Assembly: GCA_964442285.1 (NCBI GenBank)
Contig: CAYTZH010000018.1
Location: 1 to 64,000 of the forward strand
Source: CAYTZH01 sp964442285
GTDB lineage: Bacteria > Myxococcota_A > UBA9160 > JAFDET01
Length of the DNA: 64,000 nucleotides
Reading direction: 5' to 3'
The translations under genes and the position numbers were made by a program. Below the pieces are notes generated by a model. It ran no database searches. It was not told where the DNA came from and was given only the letters and a program-made list of their open reading frames with translations. Every line of letters begins with the position of its first letter. Within the stretch, counting starts at the first letter, position 1. Positions 16,381-24,949 of the stretch are shown in pieces.

Positions 16381-17973
16381 ATGACGCACCGGCATCGGGT
16401 CCGTCGGGGGGCGGCCGCCGTCGCATTCGCGTCCCTCCTGGCGTGCGGGGGTCCGGACCGCCCTCCCCGGAACGCCCCGGAGGCCGGCGACGCGCTCTAC
16501 CTCCTGCTGGACGGACGGCGGGGACAGTTCGCTCGGGACATCGCCATCGATGCAGAAGGCAACGCCTACGTCGCGGGCGGGACCCGCTCACCCGACTTCC
16601 CGACCACCCGGGGCGCGGTGCAGACGCGGCTCGACGATCGCGGCGCGCGCGTGAGCGACGCCTTCGTGACCAAGCTGGATCCCCAGGGTCGGGTCGTCTG
16701 GTCGACCCTCCTCGGCGGTCCGGAGCACGACCGCGCCTACGCGGTGGCGCTTGCGCCCGACGGCGGTGTGGTGATCGCCGGGCGCGCCGGGGAGGGCTTC
16801 CCGGTCACCGAGGGTGCCCTCCAGACGACCTTCGAGGGCGGTGTCGCGACCGACCTCTACGGCGCCCAGGACGGCTTCTTCGCCAAGCTCTCGGCCGACG
16901 GGAGCAGGGTGCTGTTCGCGAGCTACTTCGGTTCGGAGGACGGGAGCATCATCCGCGACGTCGCCGTCGACCGCGGCGGGCATCCGATCCTCGCGGCGGG
17001 CTACCAGCGGGGCGCGCTGCCGGAGGCCTGGTTCGCGGGCGTGGTGCAGCCGCGGCCGCCGGGTCGGGGCGACGGCCTGGTGGCCAAGGTCTCGCCCGAC
17101 GGCCGGCGCGTGCTCTGGGCCAGCTTCCTGGGCGGCAGCGACCAGGACACGAGCACGCCGTCGGTGGCCGTGGGCCCCGACGACAGCATCTACTTCCTGA
17201 GCGCCTCGACCCGCTCGACGGACCTCCCCACCACCGCGGGGGCCTTCGACCGCTCGGCCAACGGCGGCATCGACCTCCACGTGGCCCGCCTCTCGCCGGA
17301 CGGGCGGCGGCTGCTCTACGGCACCTACCTGGGCGGCGGGGCGCTCGAGTTCTCGGAGACCCAGGCCCTGGCGGTGGCGCCCGACGGCAGCCTCTACGTC
17401 GGGGCCACCACGACCTCGCCGGACTTCCCCACCACGGAGGGCGCCTACCAGCGGACCTTCGGCGGCGTCGGCGGACGCGGCGCCGGCGGAGGCACGAACT
17501 ACCCGGGCGACGCGTTCGTCGCACGCCTCTCGCCGACCGGCGCCCTGCTGGCGAGCACGTTCCTCGGCGGCAGCGCCGGCGAGGGGCTGGAGGGCGTGGC
17601 GATCGCGCCGGACGGCGACGTGGTGGTCTCGGGCGCGACCTTCTCCGCGGACTTCCCCACCACGCCCGGGGCGCCCGGCGGCAACCGGGGCAACGCGGAC
17701 GGCTTCACCGCCCGGCTCTCGCCAGACCTCTCGCGGCTGCGCTTCTCGGCCACCTGGGGCGGCTCGGCCGAGGACGCCGGTCGCGTCGCCGGGGTCGGTC
17801 CGGACGGCAGCCTCTGGAGCGGCGGCGAGTCCGCCTCCCGCTACTTCGGGAACGTGCAGCGGGCCTTCGCGACCGGGGGCGCTGCGGTGGTCGTCCGCTT
17901 CCCCCCGCCCGGAGCCTCCAGCGCGCCCGAGACCTCCGGTCGGTCCGAGGCGCCCGATGCGGACGGGCGCTGA
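16381..17973 (+). CDS. Lipoprotein with SBBP-type beta-propeller repeats
   Basis: A 530-residue exported lipoprotein: a basic N-terminus, a hydrophobic stretch, and a lipobox SLLAC with the lipidated cysteine at about residue 22. The rest is at least six repeats of the kind DAFVTKLDPQGRVVWSTLLGG followed by a DxxxAVALAPDG and SPDFPTTRGAVQ stretch, diagnostic of the SBBP (beta-propeller) family. These proteins sit at the outer surface or periplasm; the ligand is unknown. The next gene starts inside its last codons (17-nt overlap), so it is likely co-expressed with the glycosyltransferase-like protein downstream. Confidence 0.85.
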   Translation: MTHRHRVRRGAAAVAFASLLACGGPDRPPRNAPEAGDALYLLLDGRRGQFARDIAIDAEGNAYVAGGTRSPDFPTTRGAVQTRLDDRGARVSDAFVTKLDPQGRVVWSTLLGGPEHDRAYAVALAPDGGVVIAGRAGEGFPVTEGALQTTFEGGVATDLYGAQDGFFAKLSADGSRVLFASYFGSEDGSIIRDVAVDRGGHPILAAGYQRGALPEAWFAGVVQPRPPGRGDGLVAKVSPDGRRVLWASFLGGSDQDTSTPSVAVGPDDSIYFLSASTRSTDLPTTAGAFDRSANGGIDLHVARLSPDGRRLLYGTYLGGGALEFSETQALAVAPDGSLYVGATTTSPDFPTTEGAYQRTFGGVGGRGAGGGTNYPGDAFVARLSPTGALLASTFLGGSAGEGLEGVAIAPDGDVVVSGATFSADFPTTPGAPGGNRGNADGFTARLSPDLSRLRFSATWGGSAEDAGRVAGVGPDGSLWSGGESASRYFGNVQRAFATGGAAVVVRFPPPGASSAPETSGRSEAPDADGR

Positions 17974-19729
17974 GGACGACGCTACGGGCCGACGCGACGC
18001 CGCGCTCTGCTTCCTGGTCGGCCTCGCCCTGTACCTGCCGGCCATCGGCTGGGGCCTGGCGCACGCCACGGCCCCGGACCGGGTCTACGTGTGGGGCTCC
18101 GACGAGCTCGCGCCCCTGGGCGCAGCCCGGGAGCTCCACCAGGTCTTCCTGGCCGACGCGCCGCGGTTCAATCCCCAGTACCCGCTCTTCCACTACGCGG
18201 TGCAGGCGGTCTTCGTCGGGCCCTGGATCCTCGCCCAGTGGGTCGCCAGCGGGGGCGGCCCGATCACCGACGCCCATCCCTTCGGTCTCGACGACCCCGT
18301 CGGCACGCTGCGCCACGCCAGCTGGCTCGCCCGGATCCCGAGCCTGCTGATGGCCGCCGGCATCGTGGTGGCCGCCTACTGGAGCGGACGCGAGATGGGC
18401 GGCCGACGATCCGGTCTGGTGACGGCCGCCCTGGTGGCCTCGTTGCCGCCGCTCTTCTATTACGGCCGCACCAGCAACGTGGACGTGCCGGCGCTGTTCT
18501 GGGTGGCCCTGGCGACGCCGGTGGCGCTGCGCGCCCTGCGCGACGGCCTCACGCCCGCTCGGGGCGCGTGGATCGGCGTGGCCGCCGCCCTTGCGACCGG
18601 GACCAAGGACGCCAGCTGGCTCGTCTTCCTGGCCTTCGGCGCGACCCTCGCCGGCGCTGGCGCCCTGCGCGCCCTCCGTTCGCCCGAGGCCGCGCGCGCG
18701 CTGGCCCTCTTCCTGGCGGCGTTCGTGGGCACCGGCGCGGCGGCCTACGCCCTGGCCAGCGGCTGGCTGCTGCATCCGGGCCGCTTCGCACGACACGTGG
18801 AGTTCATCCTGGCCTCGACGACGGCCTACCGGTATCCACCCACCGGTGCCGGCTACGCCGGGCTGCTGCAGGAGACGGTGCTGCTCGCGAGCGCCGCCGT
18901 CGGACTGCCCCTGGCCCTGCTGGCCCTGGCCGGGCTCGCCCGCCTGAGACAGGAGCCCTGGCGGGTCGCCCTGCTGGCACTGCCGGTCGCGGCCGTGGTG
19001 CTCGGCAGCATCGTACCGGTGCGATTCGTCTTCTTCCGCTTCCTGCTCCTGCCGGCGTTCTTCCTCGCGCTCCTCGGCGCCTGGGTCGTCGCGCGCGGGC
19101 TGGCCAGCGAGCGCCTCGGCGTGCGCCGGGCCGCCGTCGCCGCGCTCGCCCTGGCGCTGCTCTGGAACGCCACCGCCGCCGCCGACCTCACGGTGCAGTC
19201 CCTGGGCGACAGCCGCTACCAGGTCGCCGACTGGTTCCGTCGCCACGGGCGCCCCGGAGACCGCGTCGGACACTACGGCGCCACCCAGAAGCTCCCGCAC
19301 CTGGAGGCGGGCATCACCACCCTGCCGATCGAGTCGCTGTGCACCCCCGAGGACTGGAGCGGACCCGAGGCGCCGGAGTTCGTGCTGGTGATCCCCCAGC
19401 AGCACTTCGAGATCGAGCGCGAGTGGTCCCTGGCCGAGGCGGTCTGGGAGGGCCTCGATTCCGGGCGCCTCGGCTACGTCCGGGTGCTCCGGGCCCACGG
19501 GCCCGGGCTCTGGAGCCGCACCGCGGTTTCGTTCGTGAATCCGCCGGTTCAGGTGTTCGCGCGCTCGGATCGCGCGGGCACGCTGCCGCCGGACGCCTTC
19601 CACCTGGATCCGCCCGCGGCGCTCCTCGCGCCGCTCGAGGCAGCCCTCGGCCTGGGGCCGCGGGTGCCGCCGGGGCTGGAGCGGAACCTGGAGCGCAACC
19701 CCGAGAGCTGTCGCGGCGAGGCGAGCTAG
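17957..19729 (+). CDS. GT-C-type membrane glycosyltransferase
   Basis: A 590-residue polytopic protein. An early extracytoplasmic loop has VYVWGSDELAPLGAARELH with an acidic pair (D49, E50), the catalytic signature of GT-C enzymes, followed by repeated hydrophobic helices to about residue 410 and a soluble tail beginning GDSRYQVADWFRRHGRPGD. The sequence YGRTSNVDVPALFWVALATP is typical of PMT-family core helices (the stretch before it, LPPLFY, is similar). It overlaps the SBBP lipoprotein by 17 nt. With the other GT-C-type genes here it suggests a surface glycosylation function; the donor sugar is unknown. Confidence 0.7.
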   Translation: MRTGAEDDATGRRDAALCFLVGLALYLPAIGWGLAHATAPDRVYVWGSDELAPLGAARELHQVFLADAPRFNPQYPLFHYAVQAVFVGPWILAQWVASGGGPITDAHPFGLDDPVGTLRHASWLARIPSLLMAAGIVVAAYWSGREMGGRRSGLVTAALVASLPPLFYYGRTSNVDVPALFWVALATPVALRALRDGLTPARGAWIGVAAALATGTKDASWLVFLAFGATLAGAGALRALRSPEAARALALFLAAFVGTGAAAYALASGWLLHPGRFARHVEFILASTTAYRYPPTGAGYAGLLQETVLLASAAVGLPLALLALAGLARLRQEPWRVALLALPVAAVVLGSIVPVRFVFFRFLLLPAFFLALLGAWVVARGLASERLGVRRAAVAALALALLWNATAAADLTVQSLGDSRYQVADWFRRHGRPGDRVGHYGATQKLPHLEAGITTLPIESLCTPEDWSGPEAPEFVLVIPQQHFEIEREWSLAEAVWEGLDSGRLGYVRVLRAHGPGLWSRTAVSFVNPPVQVFARSDRAGTLPPDAFHLDPPAALLAPLEAALGLGPRVPPGLERNLERNPESCRGEAS

Positions 19730-21279
19730 GCACCACCGCGGGCGGCGTCCCCCGTGGACGCGCCTCGGCGCCGGATGAGGTAGGTGGCGGCCGCCGCGGC
19801 GAGAGCGAGCGTCGCGGCGATCGCCACGACGACCCTTCGCCGTGTGGCGCGTTGGCGCGCGCGGGCCCGGCTTCGCACCGGCTCCCGCAGCGCCTCGAAG
19901 AGCGCCTCGGGCTCGTAGATGACGCCGCCCTTCACCACCCGCCAGATCCGGCGCGTGTCCTCGATGCGGCGCAGGGGGTCGCCGTCCACCAGGACCAGGT
20001 CGGCCCGGCGGCCCGGCTCCAGGGTGCCCAGGTCGGGCCGTCCGAGCACCCGCGCCGCCTCGCGGGTGGCCGCCGCCAGGGCGTCCGCCGGCGAGAGACC
20101 GCTGGCGACCAGCAGGGCCAGCTCCCGATGCAGGGCCAGCCCCGGGAGCGCGTCCCAGTCGCTGCCGGCCAAGACGCGCCCGCCCCGCGCGTGGAAGCGG
20201 CCCACGAAGCGTCGCATGACCGCCAGCGCCGCCTCGAGCTCCGCCCGCTCCGCCTCGCGCCAGTCGAAGGTCGGCACGTGCAGATCCCAGTCGGCCAGGA
20301 AGGCGAGGGATTCCGGGTAGCCCGCGGGCGCTACGAAGTCGGCCCGGTCCACGAGGGAGTGCTCCATGACCAGCGTCGGCTCGAGCCAGACGTCGCGCTC
20401 GATCAGCCGGTCGCTCCAGGCGTCGAGTCGCTCGGGCGACGCGCTCGACCAGAGCGACATCCGCCAGCGGGCGTAGTCGGCCGGCTGTCGCCCATAGCGC
20501 ACCGGCGGCTCGAGCACGCGACCGCCCTCCGGCTGCGCCACCTGGGCCAGGCTCTTCAGGTGGCTCACTCCGGCGAGCCCCTCGTCCACGGCCACGCGCA
20601 GGTAGCTGCGCAGCGGCTCGGGGCCCGACCAGGTGTGACCCCAGACGGCGACGCCCGCCTCCCGGGCCACGGCGAAGATCGCGGCGAGGGCCGCGTCGTC
20701 GAGGGGGCCCTTGATCTTCAGGCTGTCGGCGGGCCAGTCGATCATGCGCCGGGCGAGGGCGGCGTAGTCCGGATCCCCGAAGGCGGCGAGGTTCTTGTGG
20801 TGTACGCCGCCCGCGACGTGGAGCCGCGGGACGGGGCGGTCGGCCCGCTCGGCGTCGCCCCGGGCAGCCAGGTTCGCCGCGGTCTGCCCCTCGCTCGACG
20901 CCTCGCGCACGGTGGTGAGCCCGTAGGCGAGGCGCAGCCGCTGGCGCTGCTCCGCCAGGGCCGGATCGGTGGCGCCCTCCACGTGGACGTGGGTGTCGAT
21001 CAGGCCCGGCAGGGCCACGCGCCCGCCGGCGTCCAGGGTCTCCGCGTCCGGCGGAGGCGGGCAGCTCGCGCGGGGGCCGGCGCAGCGGATGCGACCCCCT
21101 TCCATCCGGATGACGGCATCGGGAATCGGCGCCGCCCCGGTGCCGTCGACGAGCGTCGCGTTCACGATGACCCGCGGCGGCGGCTCGGCCCCTGCCCCGG
21201 GCGGCGGCTCCGCCGTCGCGGGCACCGCGAGCGCGACGAGCACGACGAGACCGGCTCCGGCACGGAGGCGCGTGGGCAA
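19726..21279 (-). CDS. Secreted, membrane-anchored metal-dependent amidohydrolase
   Basis: A 517-residue protein with an N-terminal signal peptide (LVVLVALAVPATAEP), an amidohydrolase barrel and a C-terminal transmembrane helix followed by RRR. The metal ligands are visible: HxH in LIDTHVHVEG, a lysine in DSLKIKGPLD, histidines in VWGHTWSG and GVSHLKSLA, and the aspartate in LAGSDWDALPG. The TTG at 21279 is chosen because the signal peptide begins there and GGGAGAGAGGA-like purines (GGGAGAGAGGA read as gggagagagga) precede it; no ATG is available. Substrates of this family are cyclic amides or peptides; export plus a C-terminal anchor is unusual. Its 3' end touches the convergent glycosyltransferase gene by 4 nt. 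Confidence 0.8.
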   Translation of the reverse strand: MPTRLRAGAGLVVLVALAVPATAEPPPGAGAEPPPRVIVNATLVDGTGAAPIPDAVIRMEGGRIRCAGPRASCPPPPDAETLDAGGRVALPGLIDTHVHVEGATDPALAEQRQRLRLAYGLTTVREASSEGQTAANLAARGDAERADRPVPRLHVAGGVHHKNLAAFGDPDYAALARRMIDWPADSLKIKGPLDDAALAAIFAVAREAGVAVWGHTWSGPEPLRSYLRVAVDEGLAGVSHLKSLAQVAQPEGGRVLEPPVRYGRQPADYARWRMSLWSSASPERLDAWSDRLIERDVWLEPTLVMEHSLVDRADFVAPAGYPESLAFLADWDLHVPTFDWREAERAELEAALAVMRRFVGRFHARGGRVLAGSDWDALPGLALHRELALLVASGLSPADALAAATREAARVLGRPDLGTLEPGRRADLVLVDGDPLRRIEDTRRIWRVVKGGVIYEPEALFEALREPVRSRARARQRATRRRVVVAIAATLALAAAAATYLIRRRGASTGDAARGGA

Positions 21280-21402
21280 TCCTCTCTCCCGACGCCAGCA
21301 TAGGGGTTCCGGCCCGGCCGGCGACGATTGAGCGACCGCAGGCGAGGCCCTACGCTCGCGCCGTCGTTGGCCCCGAGAAACCCCCGAGCAGGAGCCCATT
21401 CC

Positions 21403-22701
21403 ATGAGCCCGCCCACGCGTCGGACCCTCGCGGCGCTCGCGCTCCTCGCGGCGTTCGGGCTCGGCGGTCTGGCCGGCGCCTGGGCCCACCGGGCCGAGTG
21501 GCATCGGCCTCTCCTCGATCGGCTGTCCCCCCTGGCCGGGGACGCCGAGGCGGGGCCGGGCTCGGGCTGGAACCGCGCGCGGAGTACGCCCGGCGGCGCC
21601 GACGTCGGCGACCTGACGGCCGCGCAGCTCGAGGTCCTCGGCTACGCCAGCGGCTACGAGGCGGCGCCGGCGGACACCCGCGGCCGGGTGAGCGCCGCGG
21701 CCCAGCCCGGCTTCAACCTCTACACCAGCGGCCACGCGGCCGAGGCCCGCCTGACGGACCTTCGCGGCCGCGTCCTGCACCGCTGGCACTACCCCGATCC
21801 CGGGCTGGACGAGAGCTTCACGCGCATGTGGCGCCGCGCGCGCCTCGAGCCCGACGGCGATCTCTTCGCGATCCTCGACTACGCCAGCCTGTACAAGCTC
21901 GACGCCGGCTCGAACCTGCTCTGGCGCTTCGATGCGGGCTGCCACCACGACCTGGACGTGACCGCCGACGGGCGCGTCTACGTCCTCACCTTCGAGCGCC
22001 TGCAGCACCCGGCCTTCCCGGATCGCCCGGTGGTGGCCGACAACGGCATCGCGGTGCTCTCGCCGGACGGCGCGCTCGAGCGCAGCGTCTCGATCCTGGA
22101 CGCCTTCCACCGCTCCGACTACGCGACCCTGCTGCAGCGGGCGCCGGCCGGCCCCGACGTGCTCCACGCCAACACCGTGGAGGTGCTGGACGGCCGCCTG
22201 GCCGCGCGCTCGCCGGCCTTCCGCGCGGGCAACGTGCTGGTCAGCATGCGCTCGCTCGACACGGTGGCCGTGGTCGACATGGACCAGGAGCGCGTGGTCT
22301 GGGCGCTGGCGGGGCTGTGGCGGGAGCAGCACGAGCCCACGGTGGTCGCCCCGGGACACCTGCTCGTCTTCGACAACCTCGGGCGGGGCGGTCGGTCGCG
22401 GGTGCTCGAGATCGACCCCTTCACCCAGCGCATCGCGTGGCGCTATCCGGCCGACGACGGCACGCCGCTGTTCGCCGAGGCGCTGGGGGCGGCCCAGCGC
22501 CTGGCCAACGGCAATACGCTGATCGTCGAGGCCACCGCCGGCCGGGCCCTGGAGGTCACCCGGGCCGGCGAGCTGGTCTGGGAGTTCTGGAATCCCGAGC
22601 GCGCCGGCGAGCAGGGCGAGTTCATCGCCACCCTCGCCCACCTGGAGCGGCTGCCGCCCGACTTCCCCGTCGACTGGGCCGACGCCGCGCCGGCGCCGTG
22701 A
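21403..22701 (+). CDS. Arylsulfotransferase-like membrane-anchored propeller protein, copy 1
   Basis: The 432-residue product has one N-terminal membrane helix (LAALALLAAFGLGGLAGAWA) and then a bladed domain of the arylsulfotransferase (ASST, PF14269-like) type: PGFNLYTSGHA, HHDLDVTADGRVYVL, HEPTVVAPGHLLVFDN and RLANGNTLIVEATAGRALEV are family landmarks. ASST enzymes move sulfate between phenolic compounds in the periplasm; many homologues have unproven activity. An ATG with AGGAG upstream fixes the start. A 432-residue paralogue follows 139 bp downstream, clearly a tandem duplication. The pair's last 118 bp are identical at DNA level. Confidence 0.8.
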   Translation: MSPPTRRTLAALALLAAFGLGGLAGAWAHRAEWHRPLLDRLSPLAGDAEAGPGSGWNRARSTPGGADVGDLTAAQLEVLGYASGYEAAPADTRGRVSAAAQPGFNLYTSGHAAEARLTDLRGRVLHRWHYPDPGLDESFTRMWRRARLEPDGDLFAILDYASLYKLDAGSNLLWRFDAGCHHDLDVTADGRVYVLTFERLQHPAFPDRPVVADNGIAVLSPDGALERSVSILDAFHRSDYATLLQRAPAGPDVLHANTVEVLDGRLAARSPAFRAGNVLVSMRSLDTVAVVDMDQERVVWALAGLWREQHEPTVVAPGHLLVFDNLGRGGRSRVLEIDPFTQRIAWRYPADDGTPLFAEALGAAQRLANGNTLIVEATAGRALEVTRAGELVWEFWNPERAGEQGEFIATLAHLERLPPDFPVDWADAAPAP

Positions 22702-22840
22702 CGAGTCGCTGAAGACTGTCAGCTGGCCGTCAGAGGGCTGCGGGTCCCCTCTTGATCCGGCGTCGATCCGAGATGTAGGCTTCAACCCCCGATCGGTCCA
22801 GACGCGCGACGATGAGTCGGGCGGCACGGAGGTGGCAGGG

Positions 22841-24139
22841 ATGGTGCAGATCGGCCCGGCAGGCCTCCGCTGGCTCCCGCAGCTGGTCGTTCCCGTGGCG
22901 TTCTGCGCGGGCGTCCTGGTCGGCGCCCTGGCCTACCGCGCCGAGCTGCACCGACCGGTCGTCGAGGCGTTGAGCCCCGAGGCTCCGCTGGCCCCGCCCG
23001 CACCCGGCTGGAACCGGGTGAGGACGGCGGTCGGGGGGGGGGCGCTCGATGAGCTGGAGGCCGCACAGCTGACCCGCCTCGGCTACGCCAGCGGCTACGA
23101 GCCCGGACCCGAGGACACGACCCCGCGCGTGACCGCGGCGGCGCAGCCCGGCTTCAACCTCTACACCAGCGGCCACGCCGGAGAGGCCACGCTCACCGAC
23201 CTCGAGGGCCGGGTCCTCCACCGCTGGGCGTTCGAGGAAGCCCGGCCGGCGTCGGACGGCCTCGGTCCCATGTGGCGACGGGCTCGCCTGGAGCCCAACG
23301 GGGACCTCTTCTCGATCCTCGACTACCGGACCCTCTACAAGCTCGACGCGCGCTCCAACCTGCTCTGGCGCTTCGACGCCTACTGCCACCACGACCTGGA
23401 CATCACCGAGGACGGACGCGTCTGGGTCCTGACCGCCGGGCACCGCCCGCACCCGGCCTTCCCCTACCGGGAGGTCGTCGCCGACAACGGGATCGCGGTG
23501 CTCTCGCCGGACGGAACGCTCGAGCGCAGCGTCTCGATCCTGGATGCCTTCCACCGCTCCGACTACGCGGCGCTGCTCCAGCGGGCGCCGGAAGGTCCGG
23601 ACGTGCTCCACACCAACACCCTGGAGGTGCTCGACGGGCGGCTCGCGAGCCGCTCGCCGGCCTTCCGAGCGGGCAACGTGCTGATCAGCATGCGCTCGAT
23701 CGACACGGTGGCCGTGGTCGACCTGGCGCAGGAGCGTGTGGTCTGGGCGCTGGCGGGAATCTGGAGGCGCCAGCACGAGCCCACGGTCCTCGACTCGGGG
23801 CGCCTTCTCGTCTTCGACAACCTGGGGCGGGGCGGTCGGTCGCGGGTGCTCGAGATCGAGCCCTTCACCCAGCGCATCGCGTGGCGCTATCCGGCGGACG
23901 ACGAGACGCCGCTGTTCGCCGAGGCGCTGGGGGCGGCCCAGCGCCTGGCCAACGGCAACACCCTGATCGTCGAAGCCACCGCGGGTCGGGCGCTCGAGGT
24001 GACGCGGGACGGCGAAGTGGTCTGGGAGTTCTGGAATCCCGAGCGCGCCGGCGAGCAGGGCGAGTTCATCGCCACCCTCGCCCACCTGGAGCGGCTGCCG
24101 CCCGACTTCCCCGTCGACTGGGCCGACGCCGCGCCCTGA
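22841..24139 (+). CDS. Arylsulfotransferase-like membrane-anchored propeller protein, copy 2
   Basis: Paralogue of the preceding gene, with exactly the same length (432 residues) and architecture: an N-terminal helix (LVVPVAFCAGVLVGALAYRA) and the ASST-like propeller (PGFNLYTSGHAGEATLTDL, HHDLDITEDGRVWVL, HEPTVLDSGRLLVFDN). GGAGG sits 7 nt before the ATG at 22841; a GTG at 22832 is possible but would overlap that site. The N-terminal third and the central part have diverged, while the last third is almost identical to copy 1, consistent with gene conversion after duplication. A sulfotransferase role is inferred; neither copy has been shown to be catalytic. Confidence 0.8.
   Translation: MVQIGPAGLRWLPQLVVPVAFCAGVLVGALAYRAELHRPVVEALSPEAPLAPPAPGWNRVRTAVGGGALDELEAAQLTRLGYASGYEPGPEDTTPRVTAAAQPGFNLYTSGHAGEATLTDLEGRVLHRWAFEEARPASDGLGPMWRRARLEPNGDLFSILDYRTLYKLDARSNLLWRFDAYCHHDLDITEDGRVWVLTAGHRPHPAFPYREVVADNGIAVLSPDGTLERSVSILDAFHRSDYAALLQRAPEGPDVLHTNTLEVLDGRLASRSPAFRAGNVLISMRSIDTVAVVDLAQERVVWALAGIWRRQHEPTVLDSGRLLVFDNLGRGGRSRVLEIEPFTQRIAWRYPADDETPLFAEALGAAQRLANGNTLIVEATAGRALEVTRDGEVVWEFWNPERAGEQGEFIATLAHLERLPPDFPVDWADAAP
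24018..24135 (+). repeat. 118-bp block identical to 22574-22691 (3' ends of the tandem paralogues)
   Basis: From TGGTCTGGGAGTTCTGG to GCCGCGCC the two arylsulfotransferase-like genes are identical base for base, by direct comparison, including third codon positions. A further stretch around 22385-22530 and 23825-23970 is nearly identical. Other parts of the genes differ at many third positions. This mosaic is the footprint of recent recombination between the copies. Confidence 0.9.
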
Positions 24140-24149
24140 AACGACGCGA

Positions 24150-24170
24150 CCCCGAGCACTGTGCTCGGGG
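24150..24170. terminator. Hairpin between convergent genes (candidate bidirectional terminator)
   Basis: CCCCGAGCA and TGCTCGGGG form a perfect 9-bp stem with the 3-nt loop CTG, 11 nt after the second arylsulfotransferase-like stop. The padR gene ends at 24216 on the opposite strand. No uridine run follows directly, so termination strength is uncertain. Confidence 0.6.
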
Positions 24171-24215
24171 CCGCGGGGGGCGATACCGGTGGCGGGTCGG
24201 TTTTCGTCTCGCCCC

Positions 24216-24782
24216 CTACGAGAGCGCGGTGGCGGCGGGCGGATCGCTCCGCCGCTCGAGCTTGCGCGCGATCCGGGCGTGGAGCTCGGTCAGCATCTCG
24301 ATCTGGAGCTCCAGATGGGCCGCACCCGTCTCGCGCATGAAGTCGATGAAGAAGGAGGAGAAGGCCGTGGGGTCGGCGATGGCCGCGCGCAGCTCGTCGA
24401 GCTTGGCCCGGGAGGCCTCGAGCTCCTTGCGCACCCACTCGACCGTGTCCGGCAGGTTCTCCTCCTTGGCGAACAGGAGCTTCAGGAAGAGCGGATTGCG
24501 GACGGCCGGGGAGCCCTCGGGCGGCAGGCGCCGCCAGCGGGCCAGCTCCTGCCGACCGGCCTCGGTGATCGTGTAGACCTTGCGGTCCGGGCGTCCGTCC
24601 GCGCCGGCCTCCCGGCGCCAGGCCACCAGCCCCTCGTCCTCGAGCTTCCGCAGATTGGGATAGATGGCGGCCAGGTTGACGGGCCAGAATGTGGCGATGC
24701 CACTCTCGAGCACGCACTTGACCTTGTATCCGTGCATCTCGCGGAAGTCGAGGATCCCGAGAATGGCGTGTCGCAGGGACAT
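24216..24782 (-). CDS. PadR-family transcription regulator
   Basis: The 188-residue protein starts MSLRHAILGILDFREMHGYK, the PadR winged-helix N-terminus, continues with the wing region IYPNLRKLEDEGLVAWRRE, and ends in a long dimerisation coiled coil (PDTVEWVRKELEASRAKLDE). PadR proteins usually repress a divergent or downstream gene in response to a small ligand, often phenolics. It is divergent from cysH with 167 bp between them and has a TTGACA-containing promoter with a palindrome in the spacer, so it may regulate itself or cysH. The ATG at 24782 is preceded by AGGAG; a longer frame would start upstream inside the promoter. Confidence 0.88.
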   Translation of the reverse strand: MSLRHAILGILDFREMHGYKVKCVLESGIATFWPVNLAAIYPNLRKLEDEGLVAWRREAGADGRPDRKVYTITEAGRQELARWRRLPPEGSPAVRNPLFLKLLFAKEENLPDTVEWVRKELEASRAKLDELRAAIADPTAFSSFFIDFMRETGAAHLELQIEMLTELHARIARKLERRSDPPAATALS

Positions 24783-24805
24783 TCGAATCACTCCTATGAC
24801 GCTTT

Positions 24806-24832
24806 CTAATATGAGTCCGACGGATGTGTCAA
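24806..24832 (-). promoter_or_regulatory. Candidate sigma-70 promoter of padR with palindrome in the spacer
   Basis: On the minus strand TTGACA (24827-24832) matches the -35 consensus perfectly, and TATTAG (24806-24811) is a partial -10 with a short 15-nt spacer. The 9-bp palindrome TCCGACGGA (24816-24824) lies inside the spacer, a typical position for a repressor site. An AGGAG ribosome site and the padR ATG follow within about 25 nt. Confidence 0.5.
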
Positions 24833-24949
24833 CTGCCAACATGCGATCGTGGCCGTATTCTTCATGATCTTGATGTAGTTCAGGATCGGCGCGCCTTGGG
24901 CGTGTGCTAGCTTCGCGCGTCGCGGCTAGGGAACGCCCTGGGAGGCCTC

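Noticed and set aside
24824..24842. PadR operator ATGT-N11-ACAT.
   Set aside because: The classical PadR site has an 8-nt spacer. This one has 11 nt and overlaps the -35 box, so it is probably coincidental.
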